34,277 nucleotides of DNA from a virus, in IMG/VR virus record IMGVR_UViG_3300011116_001091, positions 1-34,277 of that record. One strand, written 5' to 3'. The position numbers and the translations under genes are program-made. This document shows, piece by piece, positions 24,460-31,671 of the stretch. Under the pieces are notes generated by a model, which made no database searches, was not told the DNA's origin, and saw only the letters and a program-made list of their open reading frames with translations. The stretch's first letter is position 1; every line of letters begins with the position of its first letter.

Positions 24460-25337
24460 GACTTAAAAAACTGGACCAACACGTCAAACTTTTCTGCCTT
24501 TCCGGCTCTAAATAACGTGTATCCAGGACGTATTCCGTCTAAACAAAACTCTCGTACCAACAGTTCTAACGGAACAAACTCGGTGTTCACACAGTTCTGT
24601 AAATCAACCATCACTGACAAAGAATTTCCTCTCGACAAACTCCCACCCTCTCGTAAAGACACCTTAGATTCCACTCCGACTTCTTGAAATGGAACACCAA
24701 AATGGGAACAAACGGTGTATTTCATTTCATTGTTTCCAGAGACGAAAAATGGAGTTTTTCCTGGGTTTACACTCAAAAATTTTGTAATTGCGTTTATCCA
24801 ATATCTCCTTTCCATATCAAACTGTTCCGGTGTACTTGTTTTTAGATTGAACGATACGACGTCTAATGTAGGGGAACGATATTTGTATTCATCTGTTATT
24901 ATTGGGTCAAACCTAAACGGTTCTATTATCTGTGAGAGGGATTTTTCGTAACCAACAGCACCATCATTGTAGTCGAGAAGGATTGTCTGGTTTTCCTTCA
25001 ACGATACATTTGAAATGTTTCCGAACCGATAAACAAGTTCCCCTTTTATAGAAAACGGATACCACTTCTGAATGAATTCCTTGTATAAATCGGTGTAACT
25101 CTCACCTGCATCCAATCTCGCGCGTTCATTGAAAATGTGTTTTTGAGAACAGTTGTAATCGGGGAAAGAAACTATGTCTAAGTCAATGTCATCAAACCTC
25201 AGAATTAAGTTTTTCTCTGTTTCTAAACATGGAAAAATCAAATTAATAGAGTTCTTCTTACAGAAATCATAAGTTATGATGAACTTTAGAAGGTTTCCAG
25301 AAAGGCCGGTGTTTTTGACCGAGAAAAGTTGGTTCAT
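24435..25337 (-). CDS. Putative glycosyltransferase-like protein, weakly assigned
   Basis: A 300-residue protein. Features such as SVKNTGLSGNLLKFIITYDF at the start and KTPFFVSGNNEMKYTVCSHF with FGVPFQEVG later suggest a two-domain Rossmann-like GT-B or fucosyltransferase-type fold, by analogy with the 294-residue protein nearby. No DxD or other catalytic motif is clear. It starts within the stop of the GT29-like gene (ATGA overlap), making a three-gene operon of unknown 234-residue protein, GT29-like enzyme and this one. Its 3' end overlaps the convergent oxygenase gene. The glycosyltransferase label is mostly context. Confidence 0.4.
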   Translation of the reverse strand: MNQLFSVKNTGLSGNLLKFIITYDFCKKNSINLIFPCLETEKNLILRFDDIDLDIVSFPDYNCSQKHIFNERARLDAGESYTDLYKEFIQKWYPFSIKGELVYRFGNISNVSLKENQTILLDYNDGAVGYEKSLSQIIEPFRFDPIITDEYKYRSPTLDVVSFNLKTSTPEQFDMERRYWINAITKFLSVNPGKTPFFVSGNNEMKYTVCSHFGVPFQEVGVESKVSLREGGSLSRGNSLSVMVDLQNCVNTEFVPLELLVREFCLDGIRPGYTLFRAGKAEKFDVLVQFFKSHGTLRGS

Positions 25338-25933
25338 AGAGCTCTGAGTTTCCCCTTTTTTAAAAGAATCGAATGTAAAGCACGTTCGTATGAATATGGA
25401 TGACGATTCTTGATGTCTCTGTTATGACTTTGTTTCCAATACCAACCGGTTTTAAAAAAGTCGAACCCATACGTATAAATCTCAGATTCTTTGAAGTGCT
25501 TCATAACAAGTCTTATTGCTCTATAACCAAGACTCGGATTTATCAACGACAGATCTATGCTCAACGGACCCATCTCTTTATAAGACTCTATTATATCCAA
25601 GGCATCTTGACGGTTCATAAAGTGAACGAGATTTTCCTTTTGTCTGTCATCCAATAAGGATAATATCTCTCCCTTCACGGTTTCTATTTTGTTATCATCA
25701 TAGTATTCATTGAAAACTGGAAAAGTAACAAACGTTTTTGTTTTTCGGAGCCTCTCGGTGTTAAGCTTCCAATGAGCCGTTATACAGTAGTCTGTTTTTG
25801 TGCCAACGTTTTTTTCAAATCCACCCAGTTCATATGTTCCAAGTCTAACAACGGTGTCAAACGCATCAATTTGGTCCCCGAGAGTTCTATCTAATACTTC
25901 ACAACCGTTTCCTATTAATACAAGCTTTCTCAT
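25334..25933 (-). CDS. GT29 sialyltransferase-like enzyme
   Basis: A 199-residue protein with the sialylmotifs of family GT29. The L-motif-like start is LVLIGNGCEVLDRTLGDQID followed by AFDTVVRLG. The S-motif-like segment is NPSLGYRAIRLVMKHF, followed by EIYTYGFDFF. The final H178-x4-E183 (HPYSYERA) fits the VS motif. The length is short for a eukaryotic enzyme but normal for bacterial and phage members. It would transfer a sialic acid or related nonulosonate from a CMP-linked donor. No synthesis or activation genes are in the window, so a host donor is needed. Both flanking genes overlap it by ATGA. Confidence 0.75.
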   Translation of the reverse strand: MRKLVLIGNGCEVLDRTLGDQIDAFDTVVRLGTYELGGFEKNVGTKTDYCITAHWKLNTERLRKTKTFVTFPVFNEYYDDNKIETVKGEILSLLDDRQKENLVHFMNRQDALDIIESYKEMGPLSIDLSLINPSLGYRAIRLVMKHFKESEIYTYGFDFFKTGWYWKQSHNRDIKNRHPYSYERALHSILLKKGKLRAL

Positions 25934-26634
25934 CCGTCTTTTAGAGCAACCCTTGGTTGGAGATAATACGGCGACGGATTTATTAAAGATGGCCAGTAGT
26001 TCTGGAGTTTTCCGGGAGGAATGTTACGTATTCCCTTCAAAAAATCTCCCACATTTCGGTGTATATCATCCACAATGGGCCTCGCATCTTCTCCTAAGTT
26101 TCTGTTCATATCCTCTATTACCATATCCATCTTTTTATTTATTACACAGCTGTAGTTCTTATACAGTTCCGATAAATCCGAATCCGATATTGAATGGATA
26201 TGTTTAAATCTGTCGAAATATACCTTATCGAATTCTTGAGGAGAACTGTAGCCCATGAAATCCATTATTCTTATATAGTTTATGTTCATCCCTTCGATAA
26301 AAATAAGGCGTATCACATCCACGGAAGTCAATCTAAAAAGGGGTTCTGATAGTATGGGCAAAAGCGTAGAACCTATAAAACTCAAAGTGATCTTCATAGA
26401 TTCCTCGTAATTTCCCATGGAAAATATCTCCACATTAAAAACCTCCGATATAGGGAAAGAATCTATTTCTTTCGTAAGAAGGTTTTTAAGAGATAACGTT
26501 CTATCATTCACCTCGAAAAAATTTTCGACTCCTCTATCATATGGGATCGAATAAATCACCCCATTTCTATTTATTTTAAGGAATCCACAATTATTCTCAA
26601 GTGTCTTGATAAGCCACTTTTCAAATGTAACCAT
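25930..26634 (-). CDS. Unknown 234-residue protein heading the sialyltransferase operon
   Basis: No known domain is recognised. The protein is mixed alpha/beta, with a hydrophobic stretch (ITLSFIGSTLLPIL) too short and polar at the edges to be a sure membrane helix, a helix DVIRLIFIEGMNINYIRIMD, and a Pro/Gly/Asn-rich end (PPGKLQNYWPSLINPSPYY). It starts 10 bases after the fibre gene's end and overlaps the GT29-like gene by ATGA. A degenerate promoter-like motif (ATAAGTTATAG) ends four bases before the ATG. It could be a fibre-associated factor or part of the glycan pathway; the sequence does not say. Confidence 0.55.
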   Translation of the reverse strand: MVTFEKWLIKTLENNCGFLKINRNGVIYSIPYDRGVENFFEVNDRTLSLKNLLTKEIDSFPISEVFNVEIFSMGNYEESMKITLSFIGSTLLPILSEPLFRLTSVDVIRLIFIEGMNINYIRIMDFMGYSSPQEFDKVYFDRFKHIHSISDSDLSELYKNYSCVINKKMDMVIEDMNRNLGEDARPIVDDIHRNVGDFLKGIRNIPPGKLQNYWPSLINPSPYYLQPRVALKDG

Positions 26635-26644
26635 ATTCTATAAC

Positions 26645-28105
26645 TTATGTTTTAATCAAATATCTGAAAGCATACAAGTGTCCGGAACTTGTTATAACGG
26701 AGTTTGTTGGATTTAAATTCTCTGGAATACTCCCCGAATGATTCACGCTCGGTATAAAAAATGATGACGAGAAAACCCTCGATGTCTCTACGAATCCACT
26801 ATCGTTATAACCCATGAACTGTAAAGTTTGGTTGGATTGTCTCAGAGAGGATGTAATCATATCGTTATAAGATCCGCTATAACGAACTACGCTGCAGGTG
26901 AAAGATTGTCCGTCCGGCAAAAGAAGTCTTGCGGGAACTTGATGGGTTATACTAGCAGGAGAAGATTGTCTTAAATATCCATCAGAAGTTTGGTCTGTAA
27001 TATTTTCAGTGACAGAGAACCTTGAACTATATGCTACATTTGAGGACGGGGTGAACGTCAGCGATGTATGCGGTCCAAGAGATAAGGCTTGAGTGATATT
27101 CGTTCCCTGTATATGGACACTTGCAGTATATGTAAGCGTGTCTCCTGTATTTTGTTCTGTTATTATAAATTTATATTGTGCGGCGCCGAGGCCGGTGAAT
27201 GATACCGTTGGGACTCCTTCTCTTAAAACCTGTGAAGAACCGCTACCACCTGCTTTCAGAGCGGTTATTGTATATATACCTCTTATGGGCGACAAGGATT
27301 GGGTGGTGAACGTCACTACCCCAGAGCTTAAAGCGTGTCCATATATGTTTACATCGTCGTGATCTATAAAACAATACATCGGTTGAGTTATAGTCGTTCT
27401 CGACGCTGATATTACCAACTCTGGGTAAAAACCAAATTTGTTTCCAACTACATTGTATAGATTTTGATATGAGTTTACGAATACATCCCGACCGTTACAT
27501 ACTAAATAATTCCCAGTTCCTTCTATGGCCGATGTATCCATCCCTGCATATAAAACCATATATCCGGTTTCTATACCATTTGCAGAGTAGTTTGACTTAG
27601 AAGCCGTCAATGCGTGACTCGAACTTAGTGCATAGCTGCTGGAATAAGCAAATACTCCTGACCCCGATGCGGAGCTCGCCGATATTGAATACGAAGCGCT
27701 CAGTGAAGTCGAACCGCTTAGAGAAAAACTGCTAGATAATGAGTATGAACTGGATAATGCGAATATACCTGATCCGGATGCAAAACTCGCTGTAAGAGAA
27801 TATGATGAGGAGGCGGCGTAACTGCTGCTAAACGCATATATTCCGCTTCCGCTTCCTGCCATAGAAAAGCTAGAAGTCAGGCTGGATGAAGCCCAACTGC
27901 TACTAAGTATTCTATCGGAGACAGATGATGTGAGGGAGTAACTTGCAGACTCCACAGATGCAGATGCAGCGATCACCGTAGAAAGATACCCCCAAGTTAC
28001 GCTCTTAGATTCTGAAATAGGTGCCACGTCTTGGATCAAAAACAAATCTTCATTTGATATTTGACCATCGATACTGTTGAGTTCGGATATTCTCTTGTTT
28101 GCCAT
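26645..28105 (-). CDS. Tail fibre with Ser-rich repeats and tail-collar domain
   Basis: A 486-residue fibre protein. The N-terminus RISELNSIDGQISNEDLFLI is an attachment signature shared with the next gene. Residues ~50-170 are Ser/Ala/Tyr-rich with irregular repeats of SGSG(I/V)(Y/F)A-x-SSSYA, at about residues 85, 110 and 147, a shaft-like low-complexity region. Residues ~178-250 are tail-collar-like (YMVLYAGMDT, NYLVCNGRDV, LYNVVGNKFG). The rest is beta-rich and probably the tip. It is likely to bind the host surface. The paralog follows upstream, and the sialyltransferase operon lies downstream, so fibre and glycan genes are adjacent. Confidence 0.78.
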   Translation of the reverse strand: MANKRISELNSIDGQISNEDLFLIQDVAPISESKSVTWGYLSTVIAASASVESASYSLTSSVSDRILSSSWASSSLTSSFSMAGSGSGIYAFSSSYAASSSYSLTASFASGSGIFALSSSYSLSSSFSLSGSTSLSASYSISASSASGSGVFAYSSSYALSSSHALTASKSNYSANGIETGYMVLYAGMDTSAIEGTGNYLVCNGRDVFVNSYQNLYNVVGNKFGFYPELVISASRTTITQPMYCFIDHDDVNIYGHALSSGVVTFTTQSLSPIRGIYTITALKAGGSGSSQVLREGVPTVSFTGLGAAQYKFIITEQNTGDTLTYTASVHIQGTNITQALSLGPHTSLTFTPSSNVAYSSRFSVTENITDQTSDGYLRQSSPASITHQVPARLLLPDGQSFTCSVVRYSGSYNDMITSSLRQSNQTLQFMGYNDSGFVETSRVFSSSFFIPSVNHSGSIPENLNPTNSVITSSGHLYAFRYLIKT

Positions 28106-28111
28106 GTGTCT

Positions 28112-28124
28112 CTAAATAAGTATG
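28112..28124 (-). promoter_or_regulatory. Late-promoter-like motif before the 486-residue fibre gene
   Basis: The minus strand reads CATACTTATTTAG, six bases before the ATG at 28105. The core ATACTTAT is shared with the motif before the other fibre gene. Confidence 0.45.
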
Positions 28125-28131
28125 TTGTAGA

Positions 28132-29358
28132 TTATCGTTTTATGTTGTAATAAAACGCGCTTCCAGATGGACCCATATCTGTCCCATACACTATCCCTTC
28201 TGAATATGTTCCGATTATAGTTCCGGTGCCATATGATTGACTTATTTGAGTATTGGTAGGGTGCCCGAGGATTGACGCCGAAATGTAATTTTGTTTATTA
28301 TAAGGACCTGAACCAGAATAAAAGTTTGAAGAAATTTTTGGCAATCTATTGGAAACCATACCATCGGTGAATTTATTGCCTATAGAAGAAGACAAGTCGG
28401 TGTAAGAGGTAGAATAACTCCTCCCATTGCAGTCATACCACGCATTAGATCCCGTGACTCTAATTCCGGCATACAATAATATCATTCCTGGCAAAGGCCC
28501 ATTTGAAGATGTCAATGATATGGAACTTCGATCAGAATAAAAAGAAGCGCTATTTATTGAAGACGATATCGAAAACGTACCGGATCCGCTTGAATTGAGT
28601 GTAAACTCTGCAGCTGAAGAGCTTACTACATTTCCAAAATTTGATGAATGACTTGCGTTTAAATTAAAACTCGATGATATAGATGTTACACCTAATCCCG
28701 AAGCATACTGTGCACCACCGGCAGAATGATACATAAACTCACCGTATCTAATAGTCGGTGGGTTGTTATACGTTATCGTTGCCGAGAATTTCAAAACTTT
28801 CTCACTCGAATCTAACTTCGATACTTCAAATTCGTATACTCGTGCCGGAAGACCAAAATAACTTATTACACCCGACGTAGGACTTATGATTCTTGACCCG
28901 ATTATATCCGCATGACTCGTTGGTTTTAAAACATAAGAATTTGCAAATGGACTTCTTGGTTTTACGGTTATGCTTCCGCCAGCATTTGGAATGGTGTAGA
29001 TATTTAAGGTATCGTCGCTCGCGGTTATCTCAAACAAATCAAAATTCGTGAAACACTGACTAACGGAAAAAGCATAACTACTTGACCAAGCAAATGAATT
29101 TGGTCCACTCAAATTTAAAGTATAATAAGAAGAAGATACCCGTAAAGATACACTACATGAGGGTGTAGTCCCCGCCGTAAATGAGCTCGTCAATGCGTAA
29201 CTTGAAGATAAAAATGTGGTCCCATCAATCGCATCCGACAAATCCCCCAATGATACTGTGTGGGTGGTAAGTTTACTTCTATCGACGACCACGAATAAAT
29301 CCGCAGAGTCGATGGAACTGCTTATCGAAGTTAAATTATGGATCTGGCGATTTGACAT
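28132..29358 (-). CDS. Tail fibre with tail-collar domain, paralog
   Basis: A 408-residue fibre protein related to the 486-residue one. The N-terminus (RQIHNLTSISSSIDSADLFV) aligns with that paralog's start. Ser/Ala/Tyr repeats (FLSSSYALTSSFTAG, SSSYYTLN) follow, and a tail-collar-like region lies near residues 290-345 (LPGMILLYAG, WYDCNGRSYS, LSSSIGNKF). The C-terminal residues (GPYNKQNYI, GPSGSAFYYNIKR) probably form the tip. Two fibres with the same anchor but different ends suggest either a heteromeric fibre or alternative receptor ranges. It lies 27 bases upstream of the 486-residue fibre gene. Confidence 0.75.
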   Translation of the reverse strand: MSNRQIHNLTSISSSIDSADLFVVVDRSKLTTHTVSLGDLSDAIDGTTFLSSSYALTSSFTAGTTPSCSVSLRVSSSYYTLNLSGPNSFAWSSSYAFSVSQCFTNFDLFEITASDDTLNIYTIPNAGGSITVKPRSPFANSYVLKPTSHADIIGSRIISPTSGVISYFGLPARVYEFEVSKLDSSEKVLKFSATITYNNPPTIRYGEFMYHSAGGAQYASGLGVTSISSSFNLNASHSSNFGNVVSSSAAEFTLNSSGSGTFSISSSINSASFYSDRSSISLTSSNGPLPGMILLYAGIRVTGSNAWYDCNGRSYSTSYTDLSSSIGNKFTDGMVSNRLPKISSNFYSGSGPYNKQNYISASILGHPTNTQISQSYGTGTIIGTYSEGIVYGTDMGPSGSAFYYNIKR

Positions 29359-29370
29359 TACTTATACACT

Positions 29371-29381
29371 GATAAGTATGG
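29371..29381 (-). promoter_or_regulatory. Late-promoter-like motif before the 408-residue fibre gene
   Basis: The minus strand reads CCATACTTATC, 12 bases before the ATG at 29358. Spacing is longer than at most sites. Confidence 0.4.
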
Positions 29382-29385
29382 AATG

Positions 29386-30120
29386 TCAGTCCTTTTTGGA
29401 TTCTTTTTTGATCTTTTTGATGATAAACTTCACCAATTTTGACCTAACAATATCGTCGTCATCAAAAGTAAATGTATAAATTCCATTTTCTTTGCTTTCT
29501 CCGTCGTTGAAGGTATCAAACATTTTCTTGAATCCGCTTTTAAGTCCTATATCAGTTTGATCGGTATCTCCTAAAACAAATATCTTGCTAAATTCTCCGA
29601 CACGGGTAATAAGTGTTAACAATTCCTTGGAGGTCATGTTCTGTGCTTCGTCGGCTATAATAGATTTAGCATTCCAGTTAAGTCCCCTTAGAAATCCAAC
29701 AGGCACGGATTCAACCCTACCATCCAACTGTAAAGATCGAACTTCGCTTGGTGGCAACAATTCGTCTAATTTATCTATAAGCGGCTGTAGATAAGGAGCC
29801 ATCTTCTCATTACATTCTCCTGGAAGAAATCCCAGTTTACTATCACTGCTTTCCACCGCGCTTCGAATATACATTAAATCGCTCACTCTCTTATCGTTCA
29901 TAAGCTTAAGCGAAGCTAACACGGATAAATATGTCTTGGATGTTCCCGCTGGGCCAGACACAAAAATCATCTTTACATCTCTATTTAAAGCAAGTGATAT
30001 AAATTCCTTCTGTTTCTCTGTAAGTGGTTGTTTCTCGAAGATGGTCAGTCCGGTTTTTATTTTAGATTTTTGAGGTATAACTGGGCTTGTATCTGGCTTC
30101 CGACGATTTTTATTTTTCAT
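29386..30120 (-). CDS. phoH: PhoH-like ATPase
   Basis: A 244-residue P-loop protein. Walker A is G56-PAGTSKT63 (MIFVSGPAGTSKTYLSVLAS) and Walker B is IIADEAQ with D157-E158. The sensor-like GDTDQ is at 184-188. The family is common in marine T4-like phages and has been linked to RNA metabolism and phosphate stress, though its phage role is unsettled. The start follows a Lys/Arg-rich opening (MKNKNRRKPD) that overlaps the end of the 103-residue gene by 11 bases, pointing to joint transcription. Confidence 0.88.
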   Translation of the reverse strand: MKNKNRRKPDTSPVIPQKSKIKTGLTIFEKQPLTEKQKEFISLALNRDVKMIFVSGPAGTSKTYLSVLASLKLMNDKRVSDLMYIRSAVESSDSKLGFLPGECNEKMAPYLQPLIDKLDELLPPSEVRSLQLDGRVESVPVGFLRGLNWNAKSIIADEAQNMTSKELLTLITRVGEFSKIFVLGDTDQTDIGLKSGFKKMFDTFNDGESKENGIYTFTFDDDDIVRSKLVKFIIKKIKKESKKD

Positions 30121-30421
30121 ACTTTTTTAGTAATTTGACATTAATACGTTTAACTCTATTACAGAGTTCGTATTTCTCTTCATCAACATAAAACTTGTAG
30201 ATATTCTCTACGTTTTCTAAAAAACAATCTCCGTGTAAAGTGACTATGAAATCTGAACCCTTGAAGGAAAAAACCTCAATTGAATCTAAGTTATTCTCTA
30301 ATGAGTGTTCAATTGAATCTAAAACCTGTTCCGTCATTTTTATCTTATTTTTAGACAGATAGACTTTAAGTTCTGCGTCATCCGACGGTAATTTCAATGA
30401 CTTATACGATGATGTAGCCAT
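30110..30421 (-). CDS. 103-residue protein upstream of phoH, unknown function
   Basis: A small alpha/beta protein, acidic in the middle and basic at the end (RINVKLLKKYEK). Pattern pieces are KIKMTEQVLDSIEHSLENNL and a strand-turn-strand FKGSDFIVTLHGDCF. No named family is recognised. It overlaps PhoH and so may act with it, but this is context only. A promoter-like motif variant lies 13 bases before the ATG. Confidence 0.6.
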   Translation of the reverse strand: MATSSYKSLKLPSDDAELKVYLSKNKIKMTEQVLDSIEHSLENNLDSIEVFSFKGSDFIVTLHGDCFLENVENIYKFYVDEEKYELCNRVKRINVKLLKKYEK

Positions 30422-30434
30422 ATTTCTAACTGTC

Positions 30435-30445
30435 TAATAAATATC
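30435..30445 (-). promoter_or_regulatory. Late-promoter-like motif before the 103-residue/phoH unit
   Basis: The minus strand reads GATATTTATTA, 13 bases before the ATG at 30421. It lies between the terminator hairpin at 30485 and the gene, as expected for a new transcription unit. Confidence 0.45.
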
Positions 30446-30484
30446 ACATAAACCTTCTAATCGACCGTTTTACTGCAAAATAAA

Positions 30485-30511
30485 ACGCCGAGGTGGTTAA
30501 TTCCTCGGCGT
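30485..30511 (-). terminator. Rho-independent terminator, probably bidirectional
   Basis: A nine-base perfect stem, ACGCCGAGG and CCTCGGCGT, encloses a nine-base loop. Reading the minus strand the stem is followed by TTTATTTT, a U-rich tract, just after the stop of the 77-residue gene. The plus-strand reading also ends in a short T-run (CTTTTAT). It separates the small-gene unit at 30530-31300 from the phoH unit. Confidence 0.82.
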
Positions 30512-30529
30512 CTTTTATATCGAAATATA

Positions 30530-30763
30530 TTAGTAGACGCGATGACGCTTCTCATCCTTTTCTAAAATTTCTACGTGTGAAGTGGGATCCCAACGGGACA
30601 CCAATCCCTGCCAATAACCATACTCTTCTCCGGCCTGTTCTTGCGTTGAGTATTCTAGGTCAGAGACTCTCTTTCTATCTCTTATAACTACGAATCGTGT
30701 TGGCTTTGTCAGTTTGATTTTGTTTTTTTGTGTAGTGTCTGTCATACGTTTTAATATTCTCAC
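30530..30763 (-). CDS. Small basic protein, unknown function
   Basis: A 77-residue protein when read from the GTG at 30763, which overlaps the upstream stop as GTGA; an ATG at 30745 (MTDTTQKNKIKLTKPTRF, 71 residues) is an equally plausible start. The pattern RFVVIRDRKRVSDLEY with YGYWQGLVSRWDPTSHVEI recalls short hypothetical proteins of marine T4-like phages, with no assigned role. The stop is followed directly by a strong terminator hairpin, marking the end of the transcription unit. Confidence 0.6.
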   Translation of the reverse strand: MRILKRMTDTTQKNKIKLTKPTRFVVIRDRKRVSDLEYSTQEQAGEEYGYWQGLVSRWDPTSHVEILEKDEKRHRVY

Positions 30764-31038
30764 TCATTGTTCTGATTGTCAACATCTTTGATAATGAAAG
30801 ATATATTGTTTATCAAACTGGAATATTGGTTTAACCTTTCCGAAGAAGATTTGGTTGGTTCATGTATATTGAGATTTTTTATTAATTCTTCAATCTCGGA
30901 TAAAGCTTTTAACGCACGGTTTTTTACCTTCCGTTCGGCTGTAACAAAACTCTTCGGAACCATGTGTTCAAACTCCGGCTCAGTCTCCGGTGTTTTGAAA
31001 TCATCTTCATCCATGTAATAACGATTTTGATTTTTCAT
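30760..31038 (-). CDS. 92-residue protein, unknown function
   Basis: An acidic, mostly helical protein (RALKALSEIEELIKNLNIHE, SSLINNISFIIKDVDNQ) with no recognised domain. The ATG at 31038 overlaps the upstream gene by 32 bases; a second ATG at 31014 (MDEDDFKTPETEPEF) gives an eight-base overlap and may be the real start. The stop overlaps the start of the next gene. It is one of three tightly packed small genes ending at the terminator. Confidence 0.55.
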   Translation of the reverse strand: MKNQNRYYMDEDDFKTPETEPEFEHMVPKSFVTAERKVKNRALKALSEIEELIKNLNIHEPTKSSSERLNQYSSLINNISFIIKDVDNQNNE

Positions 31039-31300
31039 TTGATTTGTTAGTTAAAAACTCCACAAGTTCATCCTTACTCTTCGAGGTCAATACGATTTCA
31101 TCGGCCCACAAATTTCCCGTTGTAAAAAGTCTCCATGTCCACCGAAGACGTTCTTCCCAGGATAATGGCCTTGTGAAATTACCGTAACTCCAGATGGAAA
31201 AATTGTATTGATCAAACTCTGTATCATGTTCCACTTCAACAGCATGTCCATAACAGGCACATTTTATGAATAATGTTCTCGATTTTTGGTCTTTAGTCAT
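31007..31300 (-). CDS. Conserved phage protein, Cys/Trp-containing, unknown function
   Basis: A 97-residue protein from the ATG at 31300 (MTKDQKSRTLFIKCACYGHA). A longer frame to 31345 adds 15 residues with little resemblance to the family and is rejected. The pattern CACYGHAVEVEHD, then LSWEERLRWTWRLFTTGN and EIVLTSKSKDELVEFL, resembles a small protein family common in phages, with no known role. The central aromatic W-x-W segment is characteristic. It is the first of the three-gene unit ended by the terminator at 30485. Confidence 0.65.
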   Translation of the reverse strand: MTKDQKSRTLFIKCACYGHAVEVEHDTEFDQYNFSIWSYGNFTRPLSWEERLRWTWRLFTTGNLWADEIVLTSKSKDELVEFLTNKSNEKSKSLLHG

Positions 31301-31324
31301 ACACTTTTTATATTTATTGATACT

Positions 31325-31501
31325 ATGAATTCGTATCCTCGACACGGTTTAATTGATAGAATTCTTCACATAATCCTTCACTCCCGCTGTATAATACGTA
31401 TATCATACAAATTCATAACTGGCAAGATTTTATACCGAGATTTTTGTAACAGGTTTAAGTTTTTCAGAGACGGAATAATCCGTTCGTTTCTTTGGAAATG
31501 A
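31325..31501 (+). CDS. Possible small basic protein, plus strand
   Basis: A 58-residue frame from ATG at 31325, MNSYPRHGLIDRILHIIL to a basic, aromatic end (FKFFRDGIIRSFLWK). It is supported by a motif-like TATATTTATTG a few bases upstream on the same strand and by divergence from the 31300 gene. Its composition is like small basic phage proteins, but a frame of this length can arise by chance. A competing minus-strand frame (31378-31575, GTG start) overlaps it. Low confidence. Confidence 0.3.
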   Translation: MNSYPRHGLIDRILHIILHSRCIIRISYKFITGKILYRDFCNRFKFFRDGIIRSFLWK

Positions 31502-31671
31502 ATTGAAAGTATTTTGACCACGGGAACGTCTCGTCCCATCCAAGAGCTTACACATTCAAGGTAGCAGCCTATCACGGTAATTCGGTTAAACTTAATAACT
31601 TACTGTTTCGCGTGAGTATTCGTATATGTAATATGACGAATATATAGTAGTTCTTCACAGGTAACTTTCAG
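31502..31671. other. Noncoding stretch downstream of tmRNA
   Basis: About 170 bases with no supported gene. A hairpin-forming sequence (TATTCGT ... ACGAATA, 31617-31642) lies just beyond the tmRNA 3' end, but no U-run follows it in the tmRNA direction. I see no promoter motif of the phage type. Confidence 0.35.

Noticed and set aside
27500-28000. Repeats in the fibre gene resembling a CRISPR-like array
   Set aside because: They are irregular Ser/Ala codon repeats within an intact frame, with no fixed spacer length.
29368-29390. Short inverted repeat ACTGA ... TCAGT between fibre and phoH genes
   Set aside because: Five-base arms only, and it overlaps the promoter-like motif; no clear terminator.
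940-30445. TATAAATA-like sequences on the plus strand as T4 late promoters
   Set aside because: They point away from the genes; no plus-strand genes start after them, so the minus-strand reading of the element is favoured.
31378-31575. Minus-strand 65-codon frame with GTG start in the gap downstream of tmRNA
   Set aside because: No motif, no family resemblance and it is on the strand opposite a better-supported (still weak) 58-residue frame.
31617-31642. Hairpin after the tmRNA as a terminator
   Set aside because: AT-rich stem without a U-run on the minus strand.
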